Part shown: positions 6,906 through 14,852 of the stretch, one piece after another | Numbering within the stretch: the first letter of the stretch is position 1 | Layout of the letters: each line of letters begins with the position of its first letter | From: CAVRXQ01 sp963849105 | GTDB taxonomy: Bacteria; Actinomycetota; Acidimicrobiia; Acidimicrobiales; Bog-793 | DNA: 64,000 bases | Direction: 5' to 3' | Assembly: GCA_963849105.1 (NCBI GenBank) | Contig: CAWKGD010000006.1 | Coordinates: 434,001-498,000 of the forward strand | The notes under the pieces: generated by a model | What the model saw: the letters and a program-made list of their open reading frames with translations, nothing else | Databases searched by the model: none | What the model was told of the DNA's origin: nothing | Translations under genes and position numbers: made by a program

Positions 6906-7723
6906 CTGATGACACAGAGCTTCGTGGCGAAGTGCGGCGCCGCTACGCCGAGGCGGCAAACACGGTGAGCTCGGGCACAGGAGCGGCGTCCGATTGCTGC
7001 CACCCAGGGACGACATGTGCCGAGGAGGGTCATGCGACCGGACCGGCCTTCTACGACACGCTCGCGGACGAAGGACTGCCCGAAGCTGCGATCCTCGCAA
7101 GTCTCGGATGCGGCAACCCGACAGCCGTTGCCGATCTCAATCCCGGCGAGGTCGTGCTCGACCTCGGATCCGGTGGGGGCATCGACGTTCTGCTCTCGGC
7201 CAAGCGCGTCGGAGCGACCGGCAAGGTCTACGGGCTCGACATGACCGAAGAGATGCTTGCCCTCGCGATCAAGAACCGCGACGCAGCCGGGTTCACGAAC
7301 GTCGAGTTCCTGAAGGGGTTCATCGAGAGCGTCCCCCTACCGGCGAACACCGTTGACGCCGTCATCTCCAACTGCGTCATCAACCTTTCAACCGACAAGC
7401 CGAGGGTGTTCGCCGAGATGCATCGCGTGCTCCGGCCGGGTGGACGCATCGGAATCAGCGACGTCGTTGCCGATGACAGCCTGACAAAAGAGCAGCGAGC
7501 CGAGCGGGGATCCTTTGTCGGCTGCGTCGCGGGCGCCCTCTCGTTCGCCGAGTACGCGGCAGGACTTCGAGCTGCAGGATTTGAGAATGTCAGCATTTCG
7601 CCGACAGCCGAGTACCTCGCCGGTATGCACTCTGCCATCGTCAAGGCGACCAAGCCGTTCGAAGTGGACTCCGCGGCAGTGGCATCGCATGAGGTCCCAG
7701 CAGACACCACGTCGTGCTGCTGA
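6902..7723 (+). CDS. arsM: Arsenite S-adenosylmethionine methyltransferase
   Basis: A 273-aa class I methyltransferase that converts As(III) to methylated arsenicals using SAM and thiols. The SAM site is VLDLGSGGGID (about 85-95). The conserved arsenic-binding cysteines are present: C70 (SLGCGNP), C158 (SNCVINLS) and C208 (VGCVAGA); the last two have the same 50-residue spacing as in characterised ArsM. Additional C32-C33 and C39 and a C-terminal CC pair are typical. The GTG start overlaps the arsR2 stop (GTGA), whereas the upstream in-frame extension from 6827 lies inside arsR2. Methylated trivalent products could leave through the aquaporin encoded in the same island. Confidence 0.95.
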   Translation: MTDDTELRGEVRRRYAEAANTVSSGTGAASDCCHPGTTCAEEGHATGPAFYDTLADEGLPEAAILASLGCGNPTAVADLNPGEVVLDLGSGGGIDVLLSAKRVGATGKVYGLDMTEEMLALAIKNRDAAGFTNVEFLKGFIESVPLPANTVDAVISNCVINLSTDKPRVFAEMHRVLRPGGRIGISDVVADDSLTKEQRAERGSFVGCVAGALSFAEYAAGLRAAGFENVSISPTAEYLAGMHSAIVKATKPFEVDSAAVASHEVPADTTSCC

Positions 7724-7810
7724 CGACGCGCAGCTTTCGTCCCTACTGAGTTAGCGCCTGCGATCGACTTGAGGACGGCGGCGTAATACTCAGCAACGGA
7801 GACTGATGGC

Positions 7811-8185
7811 ATGAGCGCCGTTCTCGCCTACGTTGCTGCTGGAGTGGTCGCGCTGTGGGGTGTCGCTCACATCCTGCCCACAGCGCGAGTCGTCAGGAGT
7901 TTCAACGACACGTCGCATGAGAACCGGCTGGTCATCACCCAGGAGTGGATCGCTGAAGCGATGACCATGTGGTTTATCGCTGCCGTCGTTCTTATCGCCA
8001 CTGCCGTCGGTGGCTCCCAGAAGTCCTTGATTGATTGGTTGTATCGAGCCGCCGCCGCCATGCTCCTCGCCGTCGCCTTGCTGACGGCCGTCAGCGGTGC
8101 TCGCACCGCCGTCATCTTCTTCAAGATCTGTCCGGTCCTGCTGAGTATCACAGCAGCGTTACTGCTCGCTGCTAGTTATGTCTGA
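7811..8185 (+). CDS. Small four-helix membrane protein of unknown function (ars island)
   Basis: A 124-aa, very hydrophobic protein with about four transmembrane segments: residues 4-22, 50-67, 77-95 and 100-122. A conserved-looking polar loop, SHENRLVITQEWIAEAMTMW, lies between helices 1 and 2. Single cysteine in FFKICPV. I do not recognise a named family. It lies 87 bp downstream of arsM on the same strand and is the last gene before the right att copy, so an arsenic-related transport or membrane role is plausible but unproven. Confidence 0.7.
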   Translation: MSAVLAYVAAGVVALWGVAHILPTARVVRSFNDTSHENRLVITQEWIAEAMTMWFIAAVVLIATAVGGSQKSLIDWLYRAAAAMLLAVALLTAVSGARTAVIFFKICPVLLSITAALLLAASYV

Positions 8186-8660
8186 GCAGCGCCGCCGTCG
8201 TTTTCGATGGTCGACGGTGTCGCAGCATCTGGGAATCGCGCACACAGGCGCACCAAAAGTGCAGGAGAGGGTCGCGCGGACGAGGAGACCGCTGCCCTGA
8301 CAGATGACGACGTCAGCGGACTGCATGGACGCGTTGGACAATCTGCAGCGCACTCGTAATGCGCAGGTCGTGGGTTCGAATCCCACCTCGGGCTCTCACA
8401 AAAGCCCATGTTGTTGCTGCACTGATCTCTTGGATCTACTCAAGCAACTTGGGACCCGCAAGAAGGGGCTTCGAGTTAGCTGGGCATCGATGAAGCACAC
8501 CGAAGCCTGTTCCCGCGACGGCTTGGCGAAGAAGCGACCCCCGAGCCGCCTCCACCGGATCGGCTGTCGGCCCCAACTTCGCCAGCAGCCGCTCGTTAGC
8601 GCAACGAGTTTCATTGCCCGCTTACGATTGGCAAGCCATTTGGTGGCCTGGGGGGCTCCC
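8186..8660. other. Gene-free stretch spanning the island's right end
   Basis: No convincing gene is seen. The only recognisable element is the displaced tRNA-Thr 3' half at 8345-8395. An open frame runs from 8304 through the repeat into the oxidoreductase gene, but its first 119 codons include the tRNA fragment and do not look like the family. A CTGAC/GTCAG dyad at about 8297-8316 is weak. Confidence 0.6.
8345..8395 (+). repeat. attR-like 51-bp direct repeat (truncated tRNA-Thr)
   Basis: Identical over 51 bp to 2122-2172. It contains the anticodon arm, variable loop, T-arm and 3' acceptor strand, but no D-arm or 5' acceptor strand, so it cannot be a working tRNA. Confidence 0.85.
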
Positions 8661-9854
8661 TTGGAGAAGGTGCGAATCGGAATAATCGGCGTTGGCAATG
8701 TCGGTGCCCTGAACGTTCCCGGATACCTCGGACATGCCCGGTGCGAAGTAGTTGCCCTCTGTGACTCCAATCTCGAGCGGGCAAGAGCACGTGCGGTCGA
8801 GTGGGGAGTTCCGCAGGTGTATGGGTCTGTCGACGATCTATTAGCGGTGGATGCGATCGATGCTGTAGAGATCCTCACGCCGACGTATCTCCATGCAGAG
8901 CACGTAACGAAAGCTGCCTTGGCTGGCAAGCATGTTTCATGCCAGAAACCGATGGCGGTTTCTGTTGAGGACGCGCTGAGAATGATCGACGTTTGCGCCC
9001 AGTCTCAAGTGCAGTTTCGGATCGCAGAGAACTGCTGTTACTACCCACCGCTAGCTAAAGCAAGACAGTTAGTCGCTGGTGGTGTCATCGGTACGCCGAC
9101 AGTCGTTCGGATCAAGACTGTCGTCGGCGACACCGATTCGCCGTTCCAGGCACATCAAGATCCCGAGGGCTATGTATGGCGACTCGATTCGCGAAGCCCC
9201 GGGGGGCATCTGTTCGATGACATCATGCACAAGTACGCGATGGCCCTATGGCTCGTCGACGAGGATGTTTCTGCGGTTCAAGCGGTTGTTCGCAACGGAA
9301 GGTTGTTCTTCGAAGCACCCACGGTTGCGCTCCTTGAGTACGCGCGCGATGACCTCCTTGGAATTATCGAGGTGTCGCACGCGCCAGGAATGTTCATCGA
9401 AAGCGACTGGTATGGCGCCGACGAATTCTTCGAGATTCAAGGAGATGATGGTTTCGTGTGGGTCACGCGTCTATCCGGTCGATTACACGATCTTCCTGCC
9501 CTCGTCGTGAGAAGCGGGAAGACGAAAATCGATGTCCTCGAGATTGACGACCGATACGAGGCCGGATTTGAGCGTTCAGCCGCTGCCTTTATCGACGGAA
9601 TCCTCGACGGAGTACCCGCCGATCTCGCGCCGTCGACGGGGGTCAAGTCGCTTCAATTGGCATTCGCGGTCTATCAATCTTCAAATGAAACGCGACGGGT
9701 CGACCCCTCGAGCATTCGCGGTTCCGTCTCTCCGAGTTGGTGGCCTAAGAGCGCGGAACTGTTGATCGAAGATGCGGTAGCGCTCGGCTTCCTCGCACCC
9801 GATGATCCCGTGCCTCCCTCGGCGGAACTGTTGCGCGGACGACTCGACGGTTGA
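8661..9854 (+). CDS. Gfo/Idh/MocA family NAD(P)-dependent oxidoreductase
   Basis: About 397 aa. The N-terminal Rossmann fold shows VRIGIIGVGNVGALN and DAVEILTPTYLH. The family's EKP motif appears as CQKPMAV, with Gln replacing Glu. The C-terminal alpha/beta domain carries GGHLFDDIMHKYAM, which supplies the usual Asp/His active-site residues. Probable role: oxidation or reduction of a sugar or cyclitol with NAD(P); the substrate is unknown. TTG 8661 gives the usual short N-terminus before the Rossmann motif; GTG 8643 and GTG 8670 are alternatives. It lies just outside the arsenic island and has no obvious partner genes. Confidence 0.8.
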   Translation: MEKVRIGIIGVGNVGALNVPGYLGHARCEVVALCDSNLERARARAVEWGVPQVYGSVDDLLAVDAIDAVEILTPTYLHAEHVTKAALAGKHVSCQKPMAVSVEDALRMIDVCAQSQVQFRIAENCCYYPPLAKARQLVAGGVIGTPTVVRIKTVVGDTDSPFQAHQDPEGYVWRLDSRSPGGHLFDDIMHKYAMALWLVDEDVSAVQAVVRNGRLFFEAPTVALLEYARDDLLGIIEVSHAPGMFIESDWYGADEFFEIQGDDGFVWVTRLSGRLHDLPALVVRSGKTKIDVLEIDDRYEAGFERSAAAFIDGILDGVPADLAPSTGVKSLQLAFAVYQSSNETRRVDPSSIRGSVSPSWWPKSAELLIEDAVALGFLAPDDPVPPSAELLRGRLDG

Positions 9855-10022
9855 CTCGGAAACCTCCGCGAATTCCGCTCCACGAGGACCCCACCCGACA
9901 CGCTCGTTACAACCCCAAGTCAGCTCGGACGCGTACCAACCCACCGGGACGGTGAGCGGCCTCTGGTGCTTGGGGATACCGTGCGATCTCGCATGATTTC
10001 CGAGGGCAACACGGAGGCACCG

Positions 10023-10895
10023 ATGGAAAAGACGATCACAACAGCTGACGGACGCGTCCTTTGCCTCGAGGTCGCGGGCGATCCGGACGGGCCCGTGATC
10101 GTTTACCACCACGGCACTCCGATGTCGCGGCTTCTCTTCAGCGCGCACGTAGCCGACGTCGAGACGAAAGGCGCGTGCCTCGTCGGTTACGACCGGCCAG
10201 GCTATGGGGGGTCGTCGAGACATCAGGGCCGCTCTGTCGCAGATGTAGTCGCCGATGTTCGGGCAATCGCCGCTGACCTCGGCACAGAGCGCGTCTTGAC
10301 GTGGGGCATCTCGGGCGGCGGACCCCATGCCTTGGCGTGCGCCGCGCTCGCGCCAGACCTCATCGCGGCGGCCGCCTCGCTCGCCGCGCCGGCGCCGTAT
10401 GGCGCGCAAGGCCTCGACTATTTCGAAGGTATGGGAGAGCTCAACGTCGAAGACATCAAGTTGGCACTCCGCGACCCGGAGGCGTATGAGAAAAAGGCGA
10501 CCGCCGATGCTGAAGAAATGCGGCAAGCGACCGTCGAAGAGATGATCGAGCAGTTGGAGAGCTTGCTCTCCGAGGTGGACCTCGACGCGTTCAGCGGCGA
10601 ACTGGCGACGTTCCTCGCGGACAGCGCGCACATTGGACTCGACTCGGGCGCCGACGGCTACATAGACGACGGTTTTGCATTCTTACGACCCTGGGGTTTC
10701 GACCCGGCGGACACAGCGGTGCCGGTGCTGCTCTGGCAGGGGCGTAATGATCAGTTCGTTCCCTTCGGACATGGAAAGTGGCTGGCGGACAGGATCCGAG
10801 GAGTCGAAGCCCATCTTTCAGACAGCGATGGTCACCTGACGCTCTTCGGACGGGTTCCCGACGTTCACGACTGGCTGCTGTCCCATCTCGACTGA
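10023..10895 (+). CDS. Alpha/beta hydrolase
   Basis: A 290-aa cytoplasmic alpha/beta-hydrolase. The oxyanion HHGTP motif is at 29-33, the nucleophile elbow GISGGG holds S97, D243 lies in GRNDQFVP and H271 in SDGHLTLF. A Glu/Lys-rich helical cap lies at about 130-215. ATG 10023 follows the sequence GGAGGCACCG, a fair ribosome site; the frame is open back to 9966. Substrate unknown; it could be an esterase, lipase or epoxide hydrolase-like enzyme. Confidence 0.85.
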   Translation: MEKTITTADGRVLCLEVAGDPDGPVIVYHHGTPMSRLLFSAHVADVETKGACLVGYDRPGYGGSSRHQGRSVADVVADVRAIAADLGTERVLTWGISGGGPHALACAALAPDLIAAAASLAAPAPYGAQGLDYFEGMGELNVEDIKLALRDPEAYEKKATADAEEMRQATVEEMIEQLESLLSEVDLDAFSGELATFLADSAHIGLDSGADGYIDDGFAFLRPWGFDPADTAVPVLLWQGRNDQFVPFGHGKWLADRIRGVEAHLSDSDGHLTLFGRVPDVHDWLLSHLD

Positions 10896-10950
10896 AACGA
10901 TGCTGCCGCTGTTACGAACGCCCGCGACCTCGCCGGGAAAGAGGAATTAA

Positions 10951-12024
10951 TCAGGCTGGGCAACCACCATTCGGCAGACCTGTCTGTCGAGCCTGGCCGG
11001 AGTTTGGCGAGCACATGAGCGACGCCTCATTGACGGCGACGAACGCGCTCGCGGGGATCTGCTTGAGCTGATCGACGAACGCATAGGTCCATCTCGGATC
11101 GGATGCGCCCTGGAAATACCAACTGCTCCCGTTGTCAGCGAGGATCAGGCCGTACTGCTTCATCGCGGTCACGACGGTTTGGCACATGCGCGAGCACAAC
11201 GACGAAGGCAAGTTGAATTTGGCGTTGAGGCGGAATCGCGCGCCCATCGGAGGCAGATTCGAGCTGGAGAGACCGCTCGCTTCGTGACGCGCGGGCCAGA
11301 TGTAGCGATCGTCTGTCTCAGGTGCGGTGAACCGGATCGCGTGATCGATGTGACCTGAAGCGACCTCCGCGTAGGTGACGAGCCCGGGCAGAATCGGCAG
11401 TCCCGCCGCGTCCGCCGACGTCCAACCAGTGGGTCGTAGTCGATTCGAGCGAAGATGCCAGATCGCGCCTGAACCCGCGGTCGATTTTGCGTCGGGCAGA
11501 TAGTGAGCGTCGAAAAGCTCGTACAGGGTGCACGTCTTCGGATCGAGCATCAAGGCATGGCGGTCTCCGGTCGAGTTCTCACCCCCTTCGATCGGCGTGG
11601 TTGGGCCGAAAGGGTACGGGCCGCGATCGCTTCCGCTCGCGTACTCGAACGAGACATGGACGAAAGGTTGTCCGGGAGTGACGATCGTGAACGGAATGCC
11701 GTACGGCGTCGTCAGACCGCCTCCGGGACCGAAATCCGGATGAAGATGGATGGCAGGATCTCCAGCGTCGATCGCAGCAACCCATTGGGCACTTTGGTGC
11801 GCGACCGGGAGATCAGTGATCTTGGTGTTCCACACGTTGTTGGCTGGGAAGACCGGACAGTGAGTCCCGGGGAAGATCGTCGCACGGGCACGCGAATGAC
11901 TCGTCGTGGCGCTCGCCGCCGGCGCGACGATCGAGGACGCGACGAGTGCAGCGACCAGGAGGAGCGGACTCGTGATTACCCGCTCAAACTCGGGCGGAGC
12001 GCGGCGTACCGTGCCGGTCATCAT
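10951..12024 (-). CDS. Secreted protein of unknown function
   Basis: 357 aa with an N-terminal signal peptide (hydrophobic stretch at about residues 17-38, cleavage near ASA-TT). The mature part begins with HCPVFPANNVWN and is rich in Pro, Gly, Trp and Tyr. It carries paired cysteines (CSRMC; two more near the C-terminus, ending NGGCPA) that could form disulfides outside the cell. HLHPDFGPGG and similar stretches hint at a beta-rich fold. No catalytic signature is recognised and I cannot name a family. It is convergent with the hydrolase at 10023-10895. Confidence 0.7.
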   Translation of the reverse strand: MMTGTVRRAPPEFERVITSPLLLVAALVASSIVAPAASATTSHSRARATIFPGTHCPVFPANNVWNTKITDLPVAHQSAQWVAAIDAGDPAIHLHPDFGPGGGLTTPYGIPFTIVTPGQPFVHVSFEYASGSDRGPYPFGPTTPIEGGENSTGDRHALMLDPKTCTLYELFDAHYLPDAKSTAGSGAIWHLRSNRLRPTGWTSADAAGLPILPGLVTYAEVASGHIDHAIRFTAPETDDRYIWPARHEASGLSSSNLPPMGARFRLNAKFNLPSSLCSRMCQTVVTAMKQYGLILADNGSSWYFQGASDPRWTYAFVDQLKQIPASAFVAVNEASLMCSPNSGQARQTGLPNGGCPA

Positions 12025-12172
12025 TTCGAGTATGGCATGACGAGCGCGCGTTCCACGGTCCGGAGCAAATTGACCCGACTATCTGGGGGACCGATGAAGT
12101 GAAACTTCGCGTTCGTGACAAGCGAAAGCCGCCACTGCGTCTTGCTCCTCCAGCGGTGCCCGTACAGGGACC

Positions 12173-12961
12173 GTGACGTCTTTACCGCTGAGCACTGAGA
12201 CCGTGATCGAACGGCTGATGGCAGCCGGCTGTGTCGCGGCCGACGAGGAGGCTCAAGAGCTGATCGCGGCCGCGCTCGACGTCGCCACCCTCGAGTCATT
12301 CATCAGCCGACGGACACAGGGTGAACCTCTGGCATGGATCATCGGAAGAACGCGGTTTTGCGGACACTCCGTGCTGGTCGACCCCGGTGTCTATGTCCCT
12401 CGGATGCAAACCGAGGAGCTGGCTCGCCAAGCGGCAGCGCTCCTTGTTGTCCGAGGAGATAAAGGAAGGGCAGTCGATCTCTGCACCGGCTCGGGCGCTG
12501 TTGCGATCCATCTCATCGCTGCCGTCCCGGTCGCAGTGGTTGTCGCGGTCGATTCGGACGTCAGGGCTGCGTTCTGCGCTCGACGCAATGGCGTGCGTGT
12601 CATCACGGGCAATCTCGGTGATCCGTTGTCCCACCGCGTGTTCGACGTCGTCACCGCCGTGGCGCCCTACGTTCCCACCCCGGATCTGCCATTTCTGCCA
12701 GCGGACGTCCAGCGTTACGAACCTCGCGGCGCGCTCGACGGGGGGAGCGACGGGCTCGATCTTCTGCGGCGGGTGGTCGCCTCGGCTGCCGGTCTCCTGC
12801 GGCTTGGCGGGTGGCTCCTTATTGAGGTCGGAGGTGATCAGGACCGGAAGCTTGCTCCGACACTCGATGCCCACGGGTTCGGCCCGGCAGCCACCTGGCG
12901 AGATATTGACGGCGACCTCCGTGGACTCGCGGCACAGCTGTCCGCGACTGTCACGCGTTGA
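12173..12961 (+). CDS. PrmC/HemK-related methyltransferase lacking the NPPY motif
   Basis: A 262-aa class I methyltransferase that aligns with PrmC (release-factor glutamine N5-methyltransferase). It has an N-terminal helical domain, the segment GEPLAWIIGRTRFCG (50-64), VDLCTGSGAVAIHL (101-114) and ALDGGSDGLDLLRRVV. PrmC uses NPPY to hold the glutamine; here the position reads VAPYVP (163-168). It therefore belongs with the PrmC-related proteins of unknown substrate rather than PrmC itself. The start is GTG 12173 with AGGGA just upstream. It stands alone between two minus-strand units. Confidence 0.75.
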   Translation: MTSLPLSTETVIERLMAAGCVAADEEAQELIAAALDVATLESFISRRTQGEPLAWIIGRTRFCGHSVLVDPGVYVPRMQTEELARQAAALLVVRGDKGRAVDLCTGSGAVAIHLIAAVPVAVVVAVDSDVRAAFCARRNGVRVITGNLGDPLSHRVFDVVTAVAPYVPTPDLPFLPADVQRYEPRGALDGGSDGLDLLRRVVASAAGLLRLGGWLLIEVGGDQDRKLAPTLDAHGFGPAATWRDIDGDLRGLAAQLSATVTR

Positions 12962-13017
12962 TCACGCACAGACAGCAGAGAATTGAGCACCACAGGTCGC
13001 ACTTGTTCGCTTCGGCG

Positions 13018-13944
13018 TCAACCGATCCGGCCCTCGACGTACGCCTTGGTTCTCGGATCGGAGGGTTGATCGAAGATTCTGCGAGCGGTTCCTGTCTCGA
13101 CGAGCTCGCCGACTCGATCATCATCCATCAGAAAGACTGCCGCGAAGTCAGCAACGCGAGCGGCCTGAAACATGTTGTGCGTGACGAGCACGATTGTGAT
13201 TTCGGAAGCCAGTTCTCGCATCAGATTTTCAATCTTGGCGGTCGCGACAGGGTCGAGGGCCGAACATGGCTCGTCCATCAAGAGGACATCCGGTTCAACA
13301 GCTAAGGCTCGTGCGATACACAAGCGCTGCTGCTGGCCACCCGATAGCCGGAGTGCCGGTTCCCGTAAACGGTCCTTCACGATGTCCCAAAGGGCTGCAC
13401 GACGCAGAGCGAGTTCGCCCACGTCGCGAAGAAGCGCTTTGTTGCGAACACCGTTCAGCCGTAGTCCCGCAACGACGTTGTCGAAGACGTTCATCGTTGG
13501 AAATGGATTTGGCCGTTGGAACACCATTCCGACTCGTCCACGGATCAACTCAGGAGCCGTGCCGGGTCCGTAGACATCGATATCGCCGAGCCGGATCGAT
13601 CCGCGGACAACACCGCTCGTGTGATCGTGAAGACGATTGACTGCTCGCAAGAGAGTCGTCTTTCCGCATCCGGACGGACCAACGATCGCAGTGACCCGTC
13701 GTGGCGGAATCTCCAGTGTCACGTTGTGCACCGCGAGGACGTCGCCAAAAGAGACGCTCACGTCTTTGAGCATGAGCGTTGGAGAATCGGCGCTGTCCTC
13801 TTCGGAGACTTGGTGACTGAGGTGATTTTCATGAGACGCGAATGCGAGGGCACCAAGGATTGAGGGGGGCTCGGCGAGACCGACATGCAGATCACGCTCA
13901 ATCGCCGGCGGCGCAAGTTCCGGTCGAAGTGCCTTATTCGTCAT
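13018..13944 (-). CDS. pstB: Phosphate ABC transporter ATP-binding protein
   Basis: 308 aa, the ATPase of the high-affinity phosphate importer. Walker A is GPSGCGKTT, the Q-loop VFQRPNPFPTMNVFDN (the PNPFP stretch is typical of PstB), the signature LSGGQQQRLCIARAL, Walker B VLLMDEP, and the switch His is in VTHNM. The N-terminal extension of about 57 residues before LMLKDVSVSFGD is longer than usual. ATG 13944 overlaps the pstA stop by 4 nt, which supports this start; an internal ATG at residue 58 would give the standard length. Last gene of pstSCAB; no phoU follows. Confidence 0.93.
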   Translation of the reverse strand: MTNKALRPELAPPAIERDLHVGLAEPPSILGALAFASHENHLSHQVSEEDSADSPTLMLKDVSVSFGDVLAVHNVTLEIPPRRVTAIVGPSGCGKTTLLRAVNRLHDHTSGVVRGSIRLGDIDVYGPGTAPELIRGRVGMVFQRPNPFPTMNVFDNVVAGLRLNGVRNKALLRDVGELALRRAALWDIVKDRLREPALRLSGGQQQRLCIARALAVEPDVLLMDEPCSALDPVATAKIENLMRELASEITIVLVTHNMFQAARVADFAAVFLMDDDRVGELVETGTARRIFDQPSDPRTKAYVEGRIG

Positions 13945-14852
13945 CGTCCTTGCCTCGTGTTTCGCGAGAGTACGGCGGCGATGACGCGTGCGGCGACACT
14001 CAAAGCGACGACAAACGCGAGCAGAACAAGTGCTGTCGACCAAGCGGTTTGTTGTGCAGAGGCAAATGCCTGTGTGCTATCGGAGTAGATGAGCAGCGTC
14101 ATCACCGCCGTTGGTGCAGCGACGGTGAATAGGAGAGGTGCTGTCTCACCGACGCCACGCGCGACGGCGAGCAAATTGCCAACAACCAGGCTTGGAAGCG
14201 CGCTGCGCAGAATCACCCTACGTGACACGCTCGAGCGGCGCGCTCCGAGGGCGACGCCCGCTTCCCACAGGTCTGTAGGCACGGTTCCGATTGCGGCTTC
14301 GTTGGCTCGGATCATGATCGGTGTCATGAGGACGGCGATCGCGAAGCTGGCTGCGAGGTCGGAAAAGTGGTGGCTCGGCCGAACGATAACGGCGTACGCG
14401 AAAATGCCAACGACGATCGATGGGATTCCGGTGAGAAGGTCCGCTCCGAAACTGACGAGGGTTGAGAATCGACCGGGGTGCTCTCGGAGGTAGAGGGCCG
14501 CGAGAAGACTTATCGGTACGGCGATGACGAGCGCCAGTCCGGTGATCTCGGCCGAGCCGATGATCGCGGTCGAAATGCCGCCGCCTGGGACTTCGGGGGG
14601 CGTCGGCGGGTGCGTGAGGAATCCGAGCGAGAGACCGGAGATTCCTCGATAGGCGGTGTAACCGAGTTCGGCGGCAAGCGGCGCGAGCCCGAGCAATAGG
14701 AAACCGAGGCACGTCGTCCGCCCAAGTTGTCCTAGGACCCGTCGTCGTCTGAGCGATCTTTCGGCAGACGAGCGAACGACCTGACGAAGCGGCGCAGTCG
14801 CCATCGGGCGCGCCCCGATAGTCGGGTCGTGTAAGACGGGAATCGAAGCCAT
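13941..14852 (-). CDS. pstA: Phosphate ABC transporter permease PstA
   Basis: 303 aa, one of the two membrane subunits of the phosphate importer. Six hydrophobic segments are visible, and the BPD-transport EAA-type loop EAGVALGARRSSVSRRVILR contacts PstB. The segment GIPSIVVGIFAYA is characteristic of PstA/PstC. The ATG overlaps the pstC stop (TGATG), and the stop overlaps the pstB start (ATGA). Confidence 0.95.
   Translation of the reverse strand: MASIPVLHDPTIGARPMATAPLRQVVRSSAERSLRRRRVLGQLGRTTCLGFLLLGLAPLAAELGYTAYRGISGLSLGFLTHPPTPPEVPGGGISTAIIGSAEITGLALVIAVPISLLAALYLREHPGRFSTLVSFGADLLTGIPSIVVGIFAYAVIVRPSHHFSDLAASFAIAVLMTPIMIRANEAAIGTVPTDLWEAGVALGARRSSVSRRVILRSALPSLVVGNLLAVARGVGETAPLLFTVAAPTAVMTLLIYSDSTQAFASAQQTAWSTALVLLAFVVALSVAARVIAAVLSRNTRQGR

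Larger units (their letters stand above)
2122..8395. mobile_element. Arsenic genomic island integrated at tRNA-Thr
   Basis: The stretch between two identical 51-bp copies of the tRNA-Thr 3' half (2122-2172 and 8345-8395, same orientation) has the structure left by site-specific integration into a tRNA gene: an intact tRNA at one end and a displaced 3' fragment at the other. The 6.3-kb interior holds almost only arsenic genes. These are a PstS-like protein, an FAD disulfide reductase and an aquaporin on the minus strand, then arsR, arsR, arsM and a small membrane protein on the plus strand. No integrase, recombinase or transposase is recognisable, so the island is either a decayed element or was mobilised in trans. 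Confidence 0.75.

Noticed and set aside
8345..8395. A second tRNA-Thr gene
   Set aside because: The D-arm and 5' acceptor strand are missing; only the duplicated 3' half is present.
8304..8660. N-terminal extension of the Gfo/Idh/MocA open frame through the att repeat
   Set aside because: It translates the tRNA fragment and does not resemble the family; the Rossmann motif begins right after TTG 8661.
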